A stretch of DNA of 64,000 nucleotides from Shewanella piezotolerans WP3 (GTDB taxonomy: Bacteria > Pseudomonadota > Gammaproteobacteria > Enterobacterales > Shewanellaceae), in contig NC_011566.1 in the NCBI RefSeq assembly GCF_000014885.1, positions 1,364,001 through 1,428,000 of the forward strand, written 5' to 3'. The notes under the pieces are model-generated. The model had not been told where the DNA came from. It ran no database searches and saw only the letters and a program-made list of their open reading frames with translations. Of the stretch, positions 1 to 8,235 are shown piece by piece (the first letter of the stretch is position 1; the number at the start of each line of letters is the position of its first letter). Both the position numbers and the translations under genes were made by a program.

Positions 1-909
1 TAACTCCAACTGCTCAAAGTATTCAGGGTCTAACTCCAAGCCATCTAAATAACGTTCAAGTTCGCTACTGGATTCTTGCACTTGGATCAGCGCCTCATTG
101 AGCATAACGACGACGCTACCAAGTTCTGCATCATAGCTCTCTAAATCTTGCCCTTGGCTGATAGAGGTATTGAGTAGCGATTCAATGCTGCCCTGATCGT
201 TTTCTTGCAAAATATGTAATTGGCTGCGGCATAACTCAATGAGTGCAGTGCTGTTGGCAAGTTTTTTATGTTCGGCTTCAATGGTCTCAAATTCACCTTC
301 GCTAATGGCAAACTCGTTAAGTTCTTCTACCTGGTATTGTAGTAATTGCTTGCGTGCTAATCTTTCGTGTTGAGCAAGCTCTAACTGCTGCAGCTCTTTC
401 TCTATCGTTTTACAGCGGTGGTAACTGGACGAGACCGAATCGAGCAGCATTTTATGATTGGCGTAACTGTCGAGCAATGTAAGCTGGTGCTCACTTTTTA
501 GCATTGCATGGTGAGCATGTTGGCCATGGATCCCGATAAGCAGTTGGCCTAGAGATTTAATTTGGGCTAATGGTACCGGGTTACCATTAATGTATGCACG
601 AGAACGTCCATCACTATTAATCGTACGCCTTAAAATACACTCATTGTCCAGTTCGAGGTCATGGTCTTCTAACCAGCGTTTAGCAAGAGGAATATCAGAT
701 AGGGAGAAGCGAGCACTAACCTCAGCTTTTGTGGCATCAGGCCTAATAGTATTGGCATCAGCTCGATTGCCCAGGCATAGGCCTAATGCGTCAATTGCAA
801 TAGATTTACCTGCACCCGTTTCACCGGTAATACTGGTCATTCCGGCTTTAAAATCGAGTTCTAAAAAACGCACAATAGCAAAATTGTTAATGCTGAGTTG
901 GCAAAGCAT
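1..909 (-). CDS. recN: DNA repair protein RecN, N-terminal part (cut by window edge)
   Basis: SMC-like ATPase that acts in recombinational repair of double-strand breaks. The first 303 codons are in the window; the gene runs off the left edge. The N-terminus reads MLCQLSINNFAIV, followed by the Walker A motif GETGAGKS near residue 30, then a long Glu/Leu/Gln-rich stretch from about residue 150 that looks like the start of the coiled coil. The ATG at 909 is preceded by AGGACATCACT on the minus strand. Two LexA boxes overlap the promoter, so SOS induction is expected, as in E. coli. The frame is open to the edge, with no sign of damage. Confidence 0.95.
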   Translation of the reverse strand, partial: MLCQLSINNFAIVRFLELDFKAGMTSITGETGAGKSIAIDALGLCLGNRADANTIRPDATKAEVSARFSLSDIPLAKRWLEDHDLELDNECILRRTINSDGRSRAYINGNPVPLAQIKSLGQLLIGIHGQHAHHAMLKSEHQLTLLDSYANHKMLLDSVSSSYHRCKTIEKELQQLELAQHERLARKQLLQYQVEELNEFAISEGEFETIEAEHKKLANSTALIELCRSQLHILQENDQGSIESLLNTSISQGQDLESYDAELGSVVVMLNEALIQVQESSSELERYLDGLELDPEYFEQLEL

Positions 910-930
910 AGTGATGTCCTATCCAAAACA

Positions 931-946
931 CTGTATTGATAAACAG
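931..946. promoter_or_regulatory. LexA box 1 of recN
   Basis: CTGT-N8-ACAG match, lying between the -10 element and the recN start codon. Its centre is 22 bp (two helical turns) from the second box. Confidence 0.85.
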
Positions 947-972
947 TATATACTGTTTTTCTATACAGTAAA
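945..972 (-). promoter_or_regulatory. recN promoter
   Basis: On the minus strand TTTACT (972-967) is followed by 16 bases and TATACT (950-945). The spacer is almost entirely a LexA box. This is the same -35/LexA/-10 layout seen at the recA promoter in this window. Confidence 0.7.
953..968. promoter_or_regulatory. LexA box 2 of recN
   Basis: CTGT-N8-ACAG match filling the spacer between the -35 and -10 elements of recN, flanked by TA on both sides as in strong E. coli SOS boxes. Confidence 0.88.
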
Positions 973-1179
973 CTATTTGTTGTTAAATCAATCAATGTTT
1001 AGCTCTTTACGATTTAAATGATCACAATTTACTGATTTCAAACGAGTTAGGTTATTTGGTTGCCTTCTTGTCATAGAGGAAGTTCAGATGGACTGATTAT
1101 CGCTCACTCTTAAACTTGTTGATGGCGCTTTATTGAGTCTCTGTTGTCGTAGCATAGAACAATTAAGCGTTAATTGGTT

Positions 1180-2136
1180 TTAGCCGAGCAAAAATACTTC
1201 TAATAGGGGCAAGCTAATGAAGGTAACAAGCGTACCCAATAGTATTCCTTGAGCACTGGTTATCACTTGAGTGTGATAACGCTGAGCGAGTAAGTAAACA
1301 CTTGCTGCAGTGGGCAGTGCCGCAAGCATCACGCCCATCGAAATTAACTGTGAGTCTACCTCTAAGCTGGTCATTAGCAGGAAAGTGATAAAAGGCTGTA
1401 TGAACAACTTAATCATGTTTATTGCGCTGATATCACTCAACTGTTGATAATTAATAAGCTGCTTCGATGTTTGATGTTGCCCAGATTTTGCTAATACCAT
1501 ACCAATGGCAAATAGTGCACAGGGACTTGATGTCAAGCCGAGTTGCTTAATAATAAGCGCGAGACTTTCCGGCAAGGTTACTGTCATTGCAGATAGGCTT
1601 ATCCCGACAAAGCTGCCGACGACAATGGGGTTTCTGATTAAGGCGAGAGCAATGACTTTTATTGCTGAAGTTTGGTTGTTGCTGCCTAAGACTTCTAAAG
1701 ACACCAAGGCAACGGCGAAAATTAACACTGATAATAAGCTGGCAATCGCCGCCGCTGCCAACGCAACTTGATTGCCTGGAAACAGTATTGCCATGAGCGG
1801 CATACCGATAAAAGCAGTATTTCCAAAAGTGGCATTAAGCGCTCGCATTGTTGCGACGGCTTTTTTGGCTGGGCTTACGAGCAATGACACTACAAATGTT
1901 ATGGCGTAGCTAATTAGCATCGCAGCGCTAAAGCCTGCAATATACCCCCAGTGAAGTATGTCGCTTATAGGTGTCTGTGCCAGGGTAATAAGCATGATGG
2001 CCGGAAACGCAATATAGTAAACATATTGGTTTAACACTTGGTCTGTCTCAAATGGTAATAACTTTGTTTTCTGTACCAAAGTTCCAATCAACATAATGCC
2101 AAATACGGCGAGGAGCGGCGTCAATACTGCTGGCAT
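1180..2136 (-). CDS. AEC family transporter (auxin efflux carrier superfamily)
   Basis: Inner-membrane permease of 318 residues, the usual length for bacterial AEC proteins. It is almost wholly hydrophobic with about ten predicted membrane segments. The N-terminal half has the family pattern (NQYVYYIAFPAIML) and the middle has LNATFGNTAFIGMPL, which matches the conserved NxxxxGxPL region. Family members export small carboxylates such as malate, or other organic anions; the substrate cannot be told from sequence. It diverges from a LysR-type gene with a 145-bp gap, the classic arrangement in which the regulator controls the neighbouring transporter. Confidence 0.85.
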   Translation of the reverse strand: MPAVLTPLLAVFGIMLIGTLVQKTKLLPFETDQVLNQYVYYIAFPAIMLITLAQTPISDILHWGYIAGFSAAMLISYAITFVVSLLVSPAKKAVATMRALNATFGNTAFIGMPLMAILFPGNQVALAAAAIASLLSVLIFAVALVSLEVLGSNNQTSAIKVIALALIRNPIVVGSFVGISLSAMTVTLPESLALIIKQLGLTSSPCALFAIGMVLAKSGQHQTSKQLINYQQLSDISAINMIKLFIQPFITFLLMTSLEVDSQLISMGVMLAALPTAASVYLLAQRYHTQVITSAQGILLGTLVTFISLPLLEVFLLG

Positions 2137-2225
2137 GCTGTTCTCTATTCACTTGGGATAATATGCGTTAAACACGCTTAACATTGAGCTGGAACACTAA
2201 CATAGTTGCTCTTTGGTGTACTATT

Positions 2226-2236
2226 GACCTTAGGTC
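2226..2236. promoter_or_regulatory. Small palindrome in the AEC/LysR intergenic region
   Basis: GACC-TTA-GGTC lies about 45 bp before the lysR-type start and 90 bp from the transporter start. It is a possible operator for the LysR protein, but it does not fit the T-N11-A rule well and may be chance. Confidence 0.25.
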
Positions 2237-2281
2237 GTAGCCGCTCGTCATTTTAAGTTTTAAACGCAAAGGTTTATATCG

Positions 2282-3187
2282 ATGAATAGCAACTTTGGAT
2301 TGGAACTACAGCTGATCTACCAATTTGTGCACTTAGTTAATGCTGGGAGCTTTTCTCAAGCAGCGAAAGAGCTAGAGATGCCTATCGCAACGGTGAGCCG
2401 AAAACTGACAAAGTTAGAAACATTGCTTGATAAACAACTTTTAATGCGCAACACACGTAAGTTGCGCTTAACCGAAGAGGGGATAGCGCTGTTCCAGCAG
2501 TATCAGGCTATTGTGTCTCAGTTTGATAGCATTCGTGGCGCAGCGGTCGATACGCCTGAAGGTACCCTTCGGATTGCAGCGCCGGTGTCAATTATCTCGA
2601 TGATATTCATAAATGCTATTAATGAGTTCTGTGAAAAGTATCCCGATATTCAGCTGCATATTGTACAGAATAACAACGTTATTGATTTGATTGATGAAGG
2701 TGTTGATGTTGCCATCGTTGGCGGTACCCAACCAGACTCCTCTTGGATCTCAAGCTCTCTTGGAGTGCTTAATTATGGTTTATTTGCATCGCCTGGTTAT
2801 ATTGCCAGCGCCGCTCCTTTTACACATCCAAGCGAGCTAGATAATCATGCACTGATAAAAGTGTGGCCGCTTTTTAACTGGACACTCAAGCACCCATCAG
2901 GAGAGAGCTTTTATTATGATGGACCAGCTAAGTTAACATTGAGTGAATTAAATGGTGCCGTCCGAGCGGCTGTGGATAATGGTGGAATACTGTACGGCCC
3001 TGCACTTTTTGTAAAAAATGAGCTCAACTCTGGTCAGTTACAAAGCTTGTTGCCTGAGTGGATTGGTGAAAAAAGGCGGATTTCTATCTTATATCACCAG
3101 CGTAGTCATCAGCCGTTAAAGGTAAAACTATTTATCGAGTTTATGCATTCGAAAGCTGAGCAGCTGTTCTCGATGGAAAGCAAATAG
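2282..3187 (+). CDS. LysR-type transcriptional regulator
   Basis: 301 residues. An N-terminal winged helix-turn-helix spans about residues 8-66 (LVNAGSFSQAAKELEMPIA, then VSRKLTKLETLL). A substrate-binding domain follows from about 92 with the typical TLRIAAPVSI beginning. The overall pattern is closest to the CrgA/DsdC-like group acting on single neighbouring operons. It is transcribed away from the AEC transporter gene, so transporter control is the natural inference; the effector is unknown. A hairpin with a T-run follows at 3215-3241. Confidence 0.9.
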   Translation: MNSNFGLELQLIYQFVHLVNAGSFSQAAKELEMPIATVSRKLTKLETLLDKQLLMRNTRKLRLTEEGIALFQQYQAIVSQFDSIRGAAVDTPEGTLRIAAPVSIISMIFINAINEFCEKYPDIQLHIVQNNNVIDLIDEGVDVAIVGGTQPDSSWISSSLGVLNYGLFASPGYIASAAPFTHPSELDNHALIKVWPLFNWTLKHPSGESFYYDGPAKLTLSELNGAVRAAVDNGGILYGPALFVKNELNSGQLQSLLPEWIGEKRRISILYHQRSHQPLKVKLFIEFMHSKAEQLFSMESK

Positions 3188-3214
3188 CCTGATTAAGAAT
3201 AACATTGCGCAATA

Positions 3215-3241
3215 AAAAAGCCGTTCAATGAACGGCTTTTT
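3215..3241. terminator. Bidirectional terminator between lysR-type gene and DUF416 gene
   Basis: AAAAAGCCGTTC, 3-base loop, GAACGGCTTTTT. The stem has A and T runs on both sides and lies between convergent genes. Confidence 0.9.
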
Positions 3242-3256
3242 AGATCGGTGTTTTGT

Positions 3257-3865
3257 TTAAGCTTCAGTGTGGCTAATGCCGATATTTGAAATGCCTACGG
3301 CGACAATTTCTCGGCGTAACTCTTTGACAAAATCAGCTTTAAGATGAGGGTTTTCTTCAATGGCTTGTAGAAGAACTGCTTGCATCTCTTTTTCTTCAAC
3401 CATCACTTCATGGTTGAATATATAGTCATCTAGTTCAGATTCTTTATCAAACTCTTGCTCACAGGTCGCTTCAATATAGTTAGCAACAGTGGCTGATGAA
3501 AGCTTACTGATATTCGTAATATCTTCTTCTACTTTGCTCTCTAATGCACTCAGCAAAGAGGTTAACGCAACAGCTGCATCCATTGCAGGGTAGACGCCAT
3601 ACACGTCAAAATCTGCTGGCTCAGGAGTATTCTCTTCAATACGTTCCATTTGCAGCTCAATGTTTAGCTTAAGCTTATTGTCATACATAGACTGCCAAAG
3701 TAGATTAAGCAGTGTATCGAGTACTTTTGGGTTGCCAAATTCACACACTTCAGAAAAAAGCTGATAATTGGGCAGCATACGTTGGCAGAGTGCAATAGCA
3801 AAAAGTTTCTTTTGCGCTAGTGTTAGCCCTTTAAGGCGTTGAAAAAAGCCCGTCTTATTTGTCAT
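3257..3865 (-). CDS. DUF416 (YjaG-like) protein
   Basis: 202 residues, soluble, acidic. It aligns along its length with E. coli YjaG, sharing the patterns LCQRMLPNY, LWQSMYD, DFDVYGVYPAMDAAVAL and GISNIGI. No biochemical role is known for this family. Its ATG overlaps the last 11 bases of barA in another frame, so it is probably translationally coupled to barA and made in the same transcript. A terminator lies just downstream on this strand. A role connected to BarA signalling is only suggested by position. Confidence 0.85.
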   Translation of the reverse strand: MTNKTGFFQRLKGLTLAQKKLFAIALCQRMLPNYQLFSEVCEFGNPKVLDTLLNLLWQSMYDNKLKLNIELQMERIEENTPEPADFDVYGVYPAMDAAVALTSLLSALESKVEEDITNISKLSSATVANYIEATCEQEFDKESELDDYIFNHEVMVEEKEMQAVLLQAIEENPHLKADFVKELRREIVAVGISNIGISHTEA

Positions 3866-6644
3866 CTTTTACATCCACTGATAGCTGGGTGATCACTTGA
3901 TTAGCCGCTGATTCTACCTTAGTTAACTCATCAAGTAACTCAAGGATTTCAGGTTCTACGTCTTCAACTGCAATGCCTTTCTTTAATCCTGATTCAATTT
4001 CTTGGCAAAGCTGTTGTGTAGTCGGTACACCGCAATAACAACTTGCACCGTGCAACTTGTGTATACAGGTCAACATGCCCTGTTGATCGAAGCTCGCCAG
4101 TGCACTATTTATATGTTCAACAGACTCTGGCAACGACTTTAATAGCATCTTCAACATATCGAGTGCTAAGTCTGGCTTATTATTCGCCTGGGTTAAACAT
4201 AGCTCCCAGTTAAGTGTACGCTGATCAAAATGAGTAAATTTAGGTTTGTTCTTCCATTTGTGAATAACATTTTTAAGTGCAGTTTCGTCAATTGGTTTAG
4301 GCAGGTAACCGTTCATTCCACTAGATGATATACGTTCGCGTTCTTCGGCAATAGCATGTGCGGTCACCGCTATTATTGGGGTATTGCGATTAGCTGAGTT
4401 TTGTCTTATCTGTTTAGTGGCACTAATGCCATCGGTACCCGGCATCTGTATATCCATAAAGATGAGGTCAAAGCTGCGCTGCTTTGCCAGTTGTACGGCG
4501 GCATCACCGTTGTCAGCTATATGAACTTGAGTTACTAGTTCATTGAGTAGGGTGTCAATTAGCTTCAAATTAGCTGGATTATCATCAACAGCGAGTACTG
4601 TTAAGTTCTCTTTTGCCTCGGGAATAGCAAATGGCATAGGCAGTGGCAAAGCTTCAGCTTCTATCGTTGATTGCGGATCAATTAAGCTACTCGACAGCCT
4701 TTTTTCACCTATAGGCATAGTAAGTTGCTTATCAATATAGGGGCGAAGTTGTGAGAATACCTCTTCGCTTTCGACACAATTGGTAATCAACATTAAGTAG
4801 TTCACCTTAGGTTTAGTGACCTTGAGCAATTCAGCCGCATTACCTGAAGCTGCGATTCCCTTACAACTAAACAGGCCATAATCGAACAAGTGACTTGACT
4901 GAGTGACAATAAACTCTAATTGTTTGCTGGTGGTAGCTTTGGTGACCTTTAATCCCCAACGAGTAAGCATGCGTTCTATAGCATGGTGTGATAACGGATT
5001 CGGTTCGAATAATAGAATACTTTTATTTTTTAGCGTACCGATGGGCAAGGAATCGCTAATAGGGTATTGGCTTAAATTTAGCGGTAAAGAGAACCAAAAG
5101 GTCGAGCCTTGCTGCGGTTCTGAGTTGCAGCCAATTTGGCCGCCCATTCGATTAACTAAGCGTTTGGTGATCACAAGTCCTAAGCCTGTTCCACCAAAGC
5201 GTCGTGAGATGGAAGAGTCTGCTTGACCAAAAGCCTGGAACAAAGATGCGAGCTTGTCTGCATCGATACCTATGCCAGTATCAATAATCTCGGTGCGGAC
5301 ATGCACACTGCCGTCAGCTATCTCTTCTAATTGCATTTTTAGCTGTACGCTACCACTGTCAGTAAACTTTACCGCATTGCCAACCAAGTTAGTTATAACT
5401 TGGCTAAAACGCATAGCATCGCCAGTGACATCCTCTGGGATGCGTGGGTCCACATCTATCACTAGATCGATCTCTTTTTCCCTAGCACTGCTCGAGAGCA
5501 TAGTCACCGTTTCTTCGATAACCTCCCGCAGTGAGAATGGCATATTCTCCAATACCATTTTACCGGCTTCGAGTTTAGAGAAGTCCAAGATATCGTTAAT
5601 GATACTCAAAAGGTTCGTCGCACTTCGCTCGATAGTACGAATGTAATCTTGCTGGCTAGAGTGCAGGGGCGTTTTCAGCAGTTGCTTAGCGAAACCTATC
5701 ACTCCATTAAGCGGGGTGCGTAACTCATGCGACATATTGGCAAGGAATTCAGATTTAATCCGGCTGGCTTCCAACGCTCGTTTCTTTGCCATATCAAGCT
5801 CGACGTTTTGAATTTCAATCTGCTCTAGTGTCTCGCGTAGATCTGATGTGGCTTGATCAATATTTTGCTGCATCTCGTCGTGATATTCAGACAAAGAACC
5901 CGCCATGGCATTAATACCACGCTTGAGTAGGTCGAGTTCACCAATCAAATTGCCCGTTAGGCGAGTATCGAGTTTGCCCTCTCGAATTTTGGCGACAACT
6001 CGTACCATTTCCGTAATGGGTTGGGTAACGTTTTTAACCAGCCGAAAAGTAAAGAATAAATTTAGCTGAACCCCTATTAACACAATAATAAAAGCGGCAA
6101 CCGCAGCACGATGTTGCTCAAGCAGCGCATTCTCTTTATTGATCAATATAGATATGTAGCCTAACTTTACCACCTCAGCCTCAATGGGCTGGTTGTTCTC
6201 ATCAAAGTTATCGATAGGCTTGATGGCACTATTATTAAAAATAGGGCTGCGTAAAATCATACTATCGCCCACTTGCTCAAGTTCGGTTCTTAGCATTGAA
6301 CTTAATGGCTTGTCGTATCGCATAACTTCATGATTTTTGTAATGATGCGAGGTGACAACAACGCGATTATTGACGTCAAAAATAGCAATGAATTGTACTA
6401 AAGAGGCTTTATTTAGCTGAGCGGCCGTGATCAATCGCTTGGTGGTTTCAAAATCTTTACTGTCTAAACCAACCTCTGCTGCAATCGCCAGAGGTTCGAT
6501 AATATTACTCGCCTGATCGATGAGCGTTTCTTCAAGTTCATAGAATCTATTTATGGTAAAATAGCTGCCCAATAAAATACCCACTAAAATAGTTGGAGCT
6601 AACGCCAATACCAGAACCCATGAACGTAGGCTGTATTTGGTCAT
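3855..6644 (-). CDS. barA: Hybrid sensor histidine kinase BarA
   Basis: Tripartite sensor kinase of the BarA/UvrY system, which controls Csr small RNAs and through them CsrA. In order: a first membrane segment (about residues 6-28), a periplasmic sensor region, a second membrane segment near 180-200, HAMP, HisKA with H306 in SHELRTPL, an HATPase domain (NLVGNAVKFTD), a degenerate receiver-like segment, a true receiver with D731 in FMDIQMPG, and a C-terminal Hpt domain with H862 in HKLHGAS. The numbering matches E. coli BarA closely when the ATG at 6644 (MTKYSLRSW) is used. A further ATG lies six codons upstream at 6662; neither has a clear ribosome site. The gene overlaps the DUF416 gene downstream. 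CsrA is encoded 22 kb away. Confidence 0.95.
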   Translation of the reverse strand: MTKYSLRSWVLVLALAPTILVGILLGSYFTINRFYELEETLIDQASNIIEPLAIAAEVGLDSKDFETTKRLITAAQLNKASLVQFIAIFDVNNRVVVTSHHYKNHEVMRYDKPLSSMLRTELEQVGDSMILRSPIFNNSAIKPIDNFDENNQPIEAEVVKLGYISILINKENALLEQHRAAVAAFIIVLIGVQLNLFFTFRLVKNVTQPITEMVRVVAKIREGKLDTRLTGNLIGELDLLKRGINAMAGSLSEYHDEMQQNIDQATSDLRETLEQIEIQNVELDMAKKRALEASRIKSEFLANMSHELRTPLNGVIGFAKQLLKTPLHSSQQDYIRTIERSATNLLSIINDILDFSKLEAGKMVLENMPFSLREVIEETVTMLSSSAREKEIDLVIDVDPRIPEDVTGDAMRFSQVITNLVGNAVKFTDSGSVQLKMQLEEIADGSVHVRTEIIDTGIGIDADKLASLFQAFGQADSSISRRFGGTGLGLVITKRLVNRMGGQIGCNSEPQQGSTFWFSLPLNLSQYPISDSLPIGTLKNKSILLFEPNPLSHHAIERMLTRWGLKVTKATTSKQLEFIVTQSSHLFDYGLFSCKGIAASGNAAELLKVTKPKVNYLMLITNCVESEEVFSQLRPYIDKQLTMPIGEKRLSSSLIDPQSTIEAEALPLPMPFAIPEAKENLTVLAVDDNPANLKLIDTLLNELVTQVHIADNGDAAVQLAKQRSFDLIFMDIQMPGTDGISATKQIRQNSANRNTPIIAVTAHAIAEERERISSSGMNGYLPKPIDETALKNVIHKWKNKPKFTHFDQRTLNWELCLTQANNKPDLALDMLKMLLKSLPESVEHINSALASFDQQGMLTCIHKLHGASCYCGVPTTQQLCQEIESGLKKGIAVEDVEPEILELLDELTKVESAANQVITQLSVDVKDDK

Positions 6645-6759
6645 ATTGTTGGCTTCATTCATGAGATGATTGCGTTACCGATAAATATAGTGTGAGTATT
6701 CGATAGACTGCCAGTAACAGCCTGTGTTGGCCAGTTTTTTTATCTATTTAGAGAGTAAA

Positions 6760-8097
6760 ATGGCACAATTTTTTAAAGCAAAACCAAATAGATCTAAACA
6801 ATTATCGTCAAAGTTATCTTTGAATGTTACCCAGTTAGATCACCTTGGCGCAGGTATCGCTCACCATCAAGGCAAGATTGTTTTTATCAATGGTGCATTG
6901 CCAGGCGAAACCGTGCAGGTACAACTGACTGAGCAGAAGAAGAAGTTTTCTAGAGCTAAATTATTAAAAGTGGAAACAGCTTCGGGTGAACGAGTTTCCC
7001 CCTTATGTATTCATTATGAAAAGTGCGGTGGTTGTGATCTCCAGCACCTTAATGTCGAATCACAGCGAGCACATAAAGCGAAAGCATTACAAGAGCTAGT
7101 GGCCAAATTTGCCCAAACAACGGCAAGCCAAGTTTGTGAAACTTTAAGCGATTCACCATGGCATTACCGTAGACGGGCACGTTTAGCGACCTGGTTTGAT
7201 AAAAAAACTAAGCATATTAGTTTAGGTTTCCGTGCGAGCAGTAGTAGTGACGTGGTTGAGATCCAATCTTGTGTTGTGTTGGCTAAGCCACTGTCTGCTT
7301 TGATCCCTGAATTGGCTTTTTTACTCAATCAATTAAGTGGTAAGAAAGCGCTTGGCCATGTTGAACTTACATTGGCTGATAACGGTATCTTTGTGGTGCT
7401 GCGAGTTACTAAAGCATTATCGGATAAAGATCGCCAGCGATTAGCCGAGTTTGGTGCAAGCCACTCGCTTAATATGCTGCTACAAGATGACGATGCCAAC
7501 ACTGAGTCTTTAAGTGGCCATGGTCAGCAGCCTTTTTATAGCTTTAATGATAGCGATGCAGAGCTTAAATTTTCAGCAGGTAACTTTATTCAGGTCAATG
7601 CCTCCGTTAACCAAGCTATGGTTAATCAAGCGGTGGATTGGTTAGCACCGCAAGCAAATGAGCGAGTGCTAGACCTGTTCTGTGGGATCGGAAATTTCAG
7701 TTTGCCTCTAGCTAAAAGTGGCGCTGAAGTTATAGGTGTTGAAGGTGTGCCAGCGATGGTTGAACAGGCAACGGTTAATGCCAAAGGTGCTGCGCTAGAT
7801 AAAGTCTCTTTTTACCATGCAGATCTAAGTGCTGATTTGTCACAACAGCCATGGTTAGGAAAAGTCGATAAGATGCTAATCGATCCTGCAAGAGCTGGTG
7901 CTTATGAGAGCATGCTGTCACTTAAAAAATTAAAGCCGCAAGCATTGGTTTATGTATCGTGTAACCCAGCTAGCTTAGCCCGCGACAGCGAAGTGATTTT
8001 GAAACAAGGATACAGGCTGACAAAAATTGCCATGGTGGATATGTTTCCACAAACACACCATTTGGAATCGATGGCACTATTTGAACTCGGTAAATGA
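6760..8097 (+). CDS. rlmD: 23S rRNA (uracil-1939-C5)-methyltransferase RlmD
   Basis: SAM-dependent RNA methyltransferase with an iron-sulfur cluster, formerly RumA. 445 residues from the ATG at 6760, which follows GAGAG; the frame opens earlier with a GTG at 6724 that has no ribosome site. An N-terminal TRAM domain occupies about residues 12-72. The four cluster cysteines are C83, C89, C92 (CIHYEKCGGC) and C171. The SAM motif LDLFCGIGNFSLPLA is near 305, DPARAGA near 380 and the catalytic C401 is in YVSCNP. Divergent from barA; the gap is about 115 bp. Confidence 0.96.
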   Translation: MAQFFKAKPNRSKQLSSKLSLNVTQLDHLGAGIAHHQGKIVFINGALPGETVQVQLTEQKKKFSRAKLLKVETASGERVSPLCIHYEKCGGCDLQHLNVESQRAHKAKALQELVAKFAQTTASQVCETLSDSPWHYRRRARLATWFDKKTKHISLGFRASSSSDVVEIQSCVVLAKPLSALIPELAFLLNQLSGKKALGHVELTLADNGIFVVLRVTKALSDKDRQRLAEFGASHSLNMLLQDDDANTESLSGHGQQPFYSFNDSDAELKFSAGNFIQVNASVNQAMVNQAVDWLAPQANERVLDLFCGIGNFSLPLAKSGAEVIGVEGVPAMVEQATVNAKGAALDKVSFYHADLSADLSQQPWLGKVDKMLIDPARAGAYESMLSLKKLKPQALVYVSCNPASLARDSEVILKQGYRLTKIAMVDMFPQTHHLESMALFELGK

Positions 8098-8115
8098 CAT
8101 TTTTAGTTACGATAG

Positions 8116-8146
8116 TCAGCGTTTGTTCATTGACATCAAACGCTGA
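8116..8146. repeat. Hairpin between rlmD and relA
   Basis: TCAGCGTTTG, 11-base loop, CAAACGCTGA: a perfect 10-bp stem 19 bases after the rlmD stop. No T-run follows, so it is either a weak terminator, an mRNA-stabilising hairpin or part of the relA leader. Confidence 0.6.
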
Positions 8147-8235
8147 ATGCTGAAGATAGAGAGTCTTAATTTTAAAAGGATAAGATTAACCGTTATAAGT
8201 TAATCAGCCTTAGGATTTTAAAGGAATAACAGATA

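Noticed and set aside
590..1021. Plus-strand frame opposite recN
   Set aside because: It is the shadow of recN and its LexA-controlled promoter; the product has no recognisable features.
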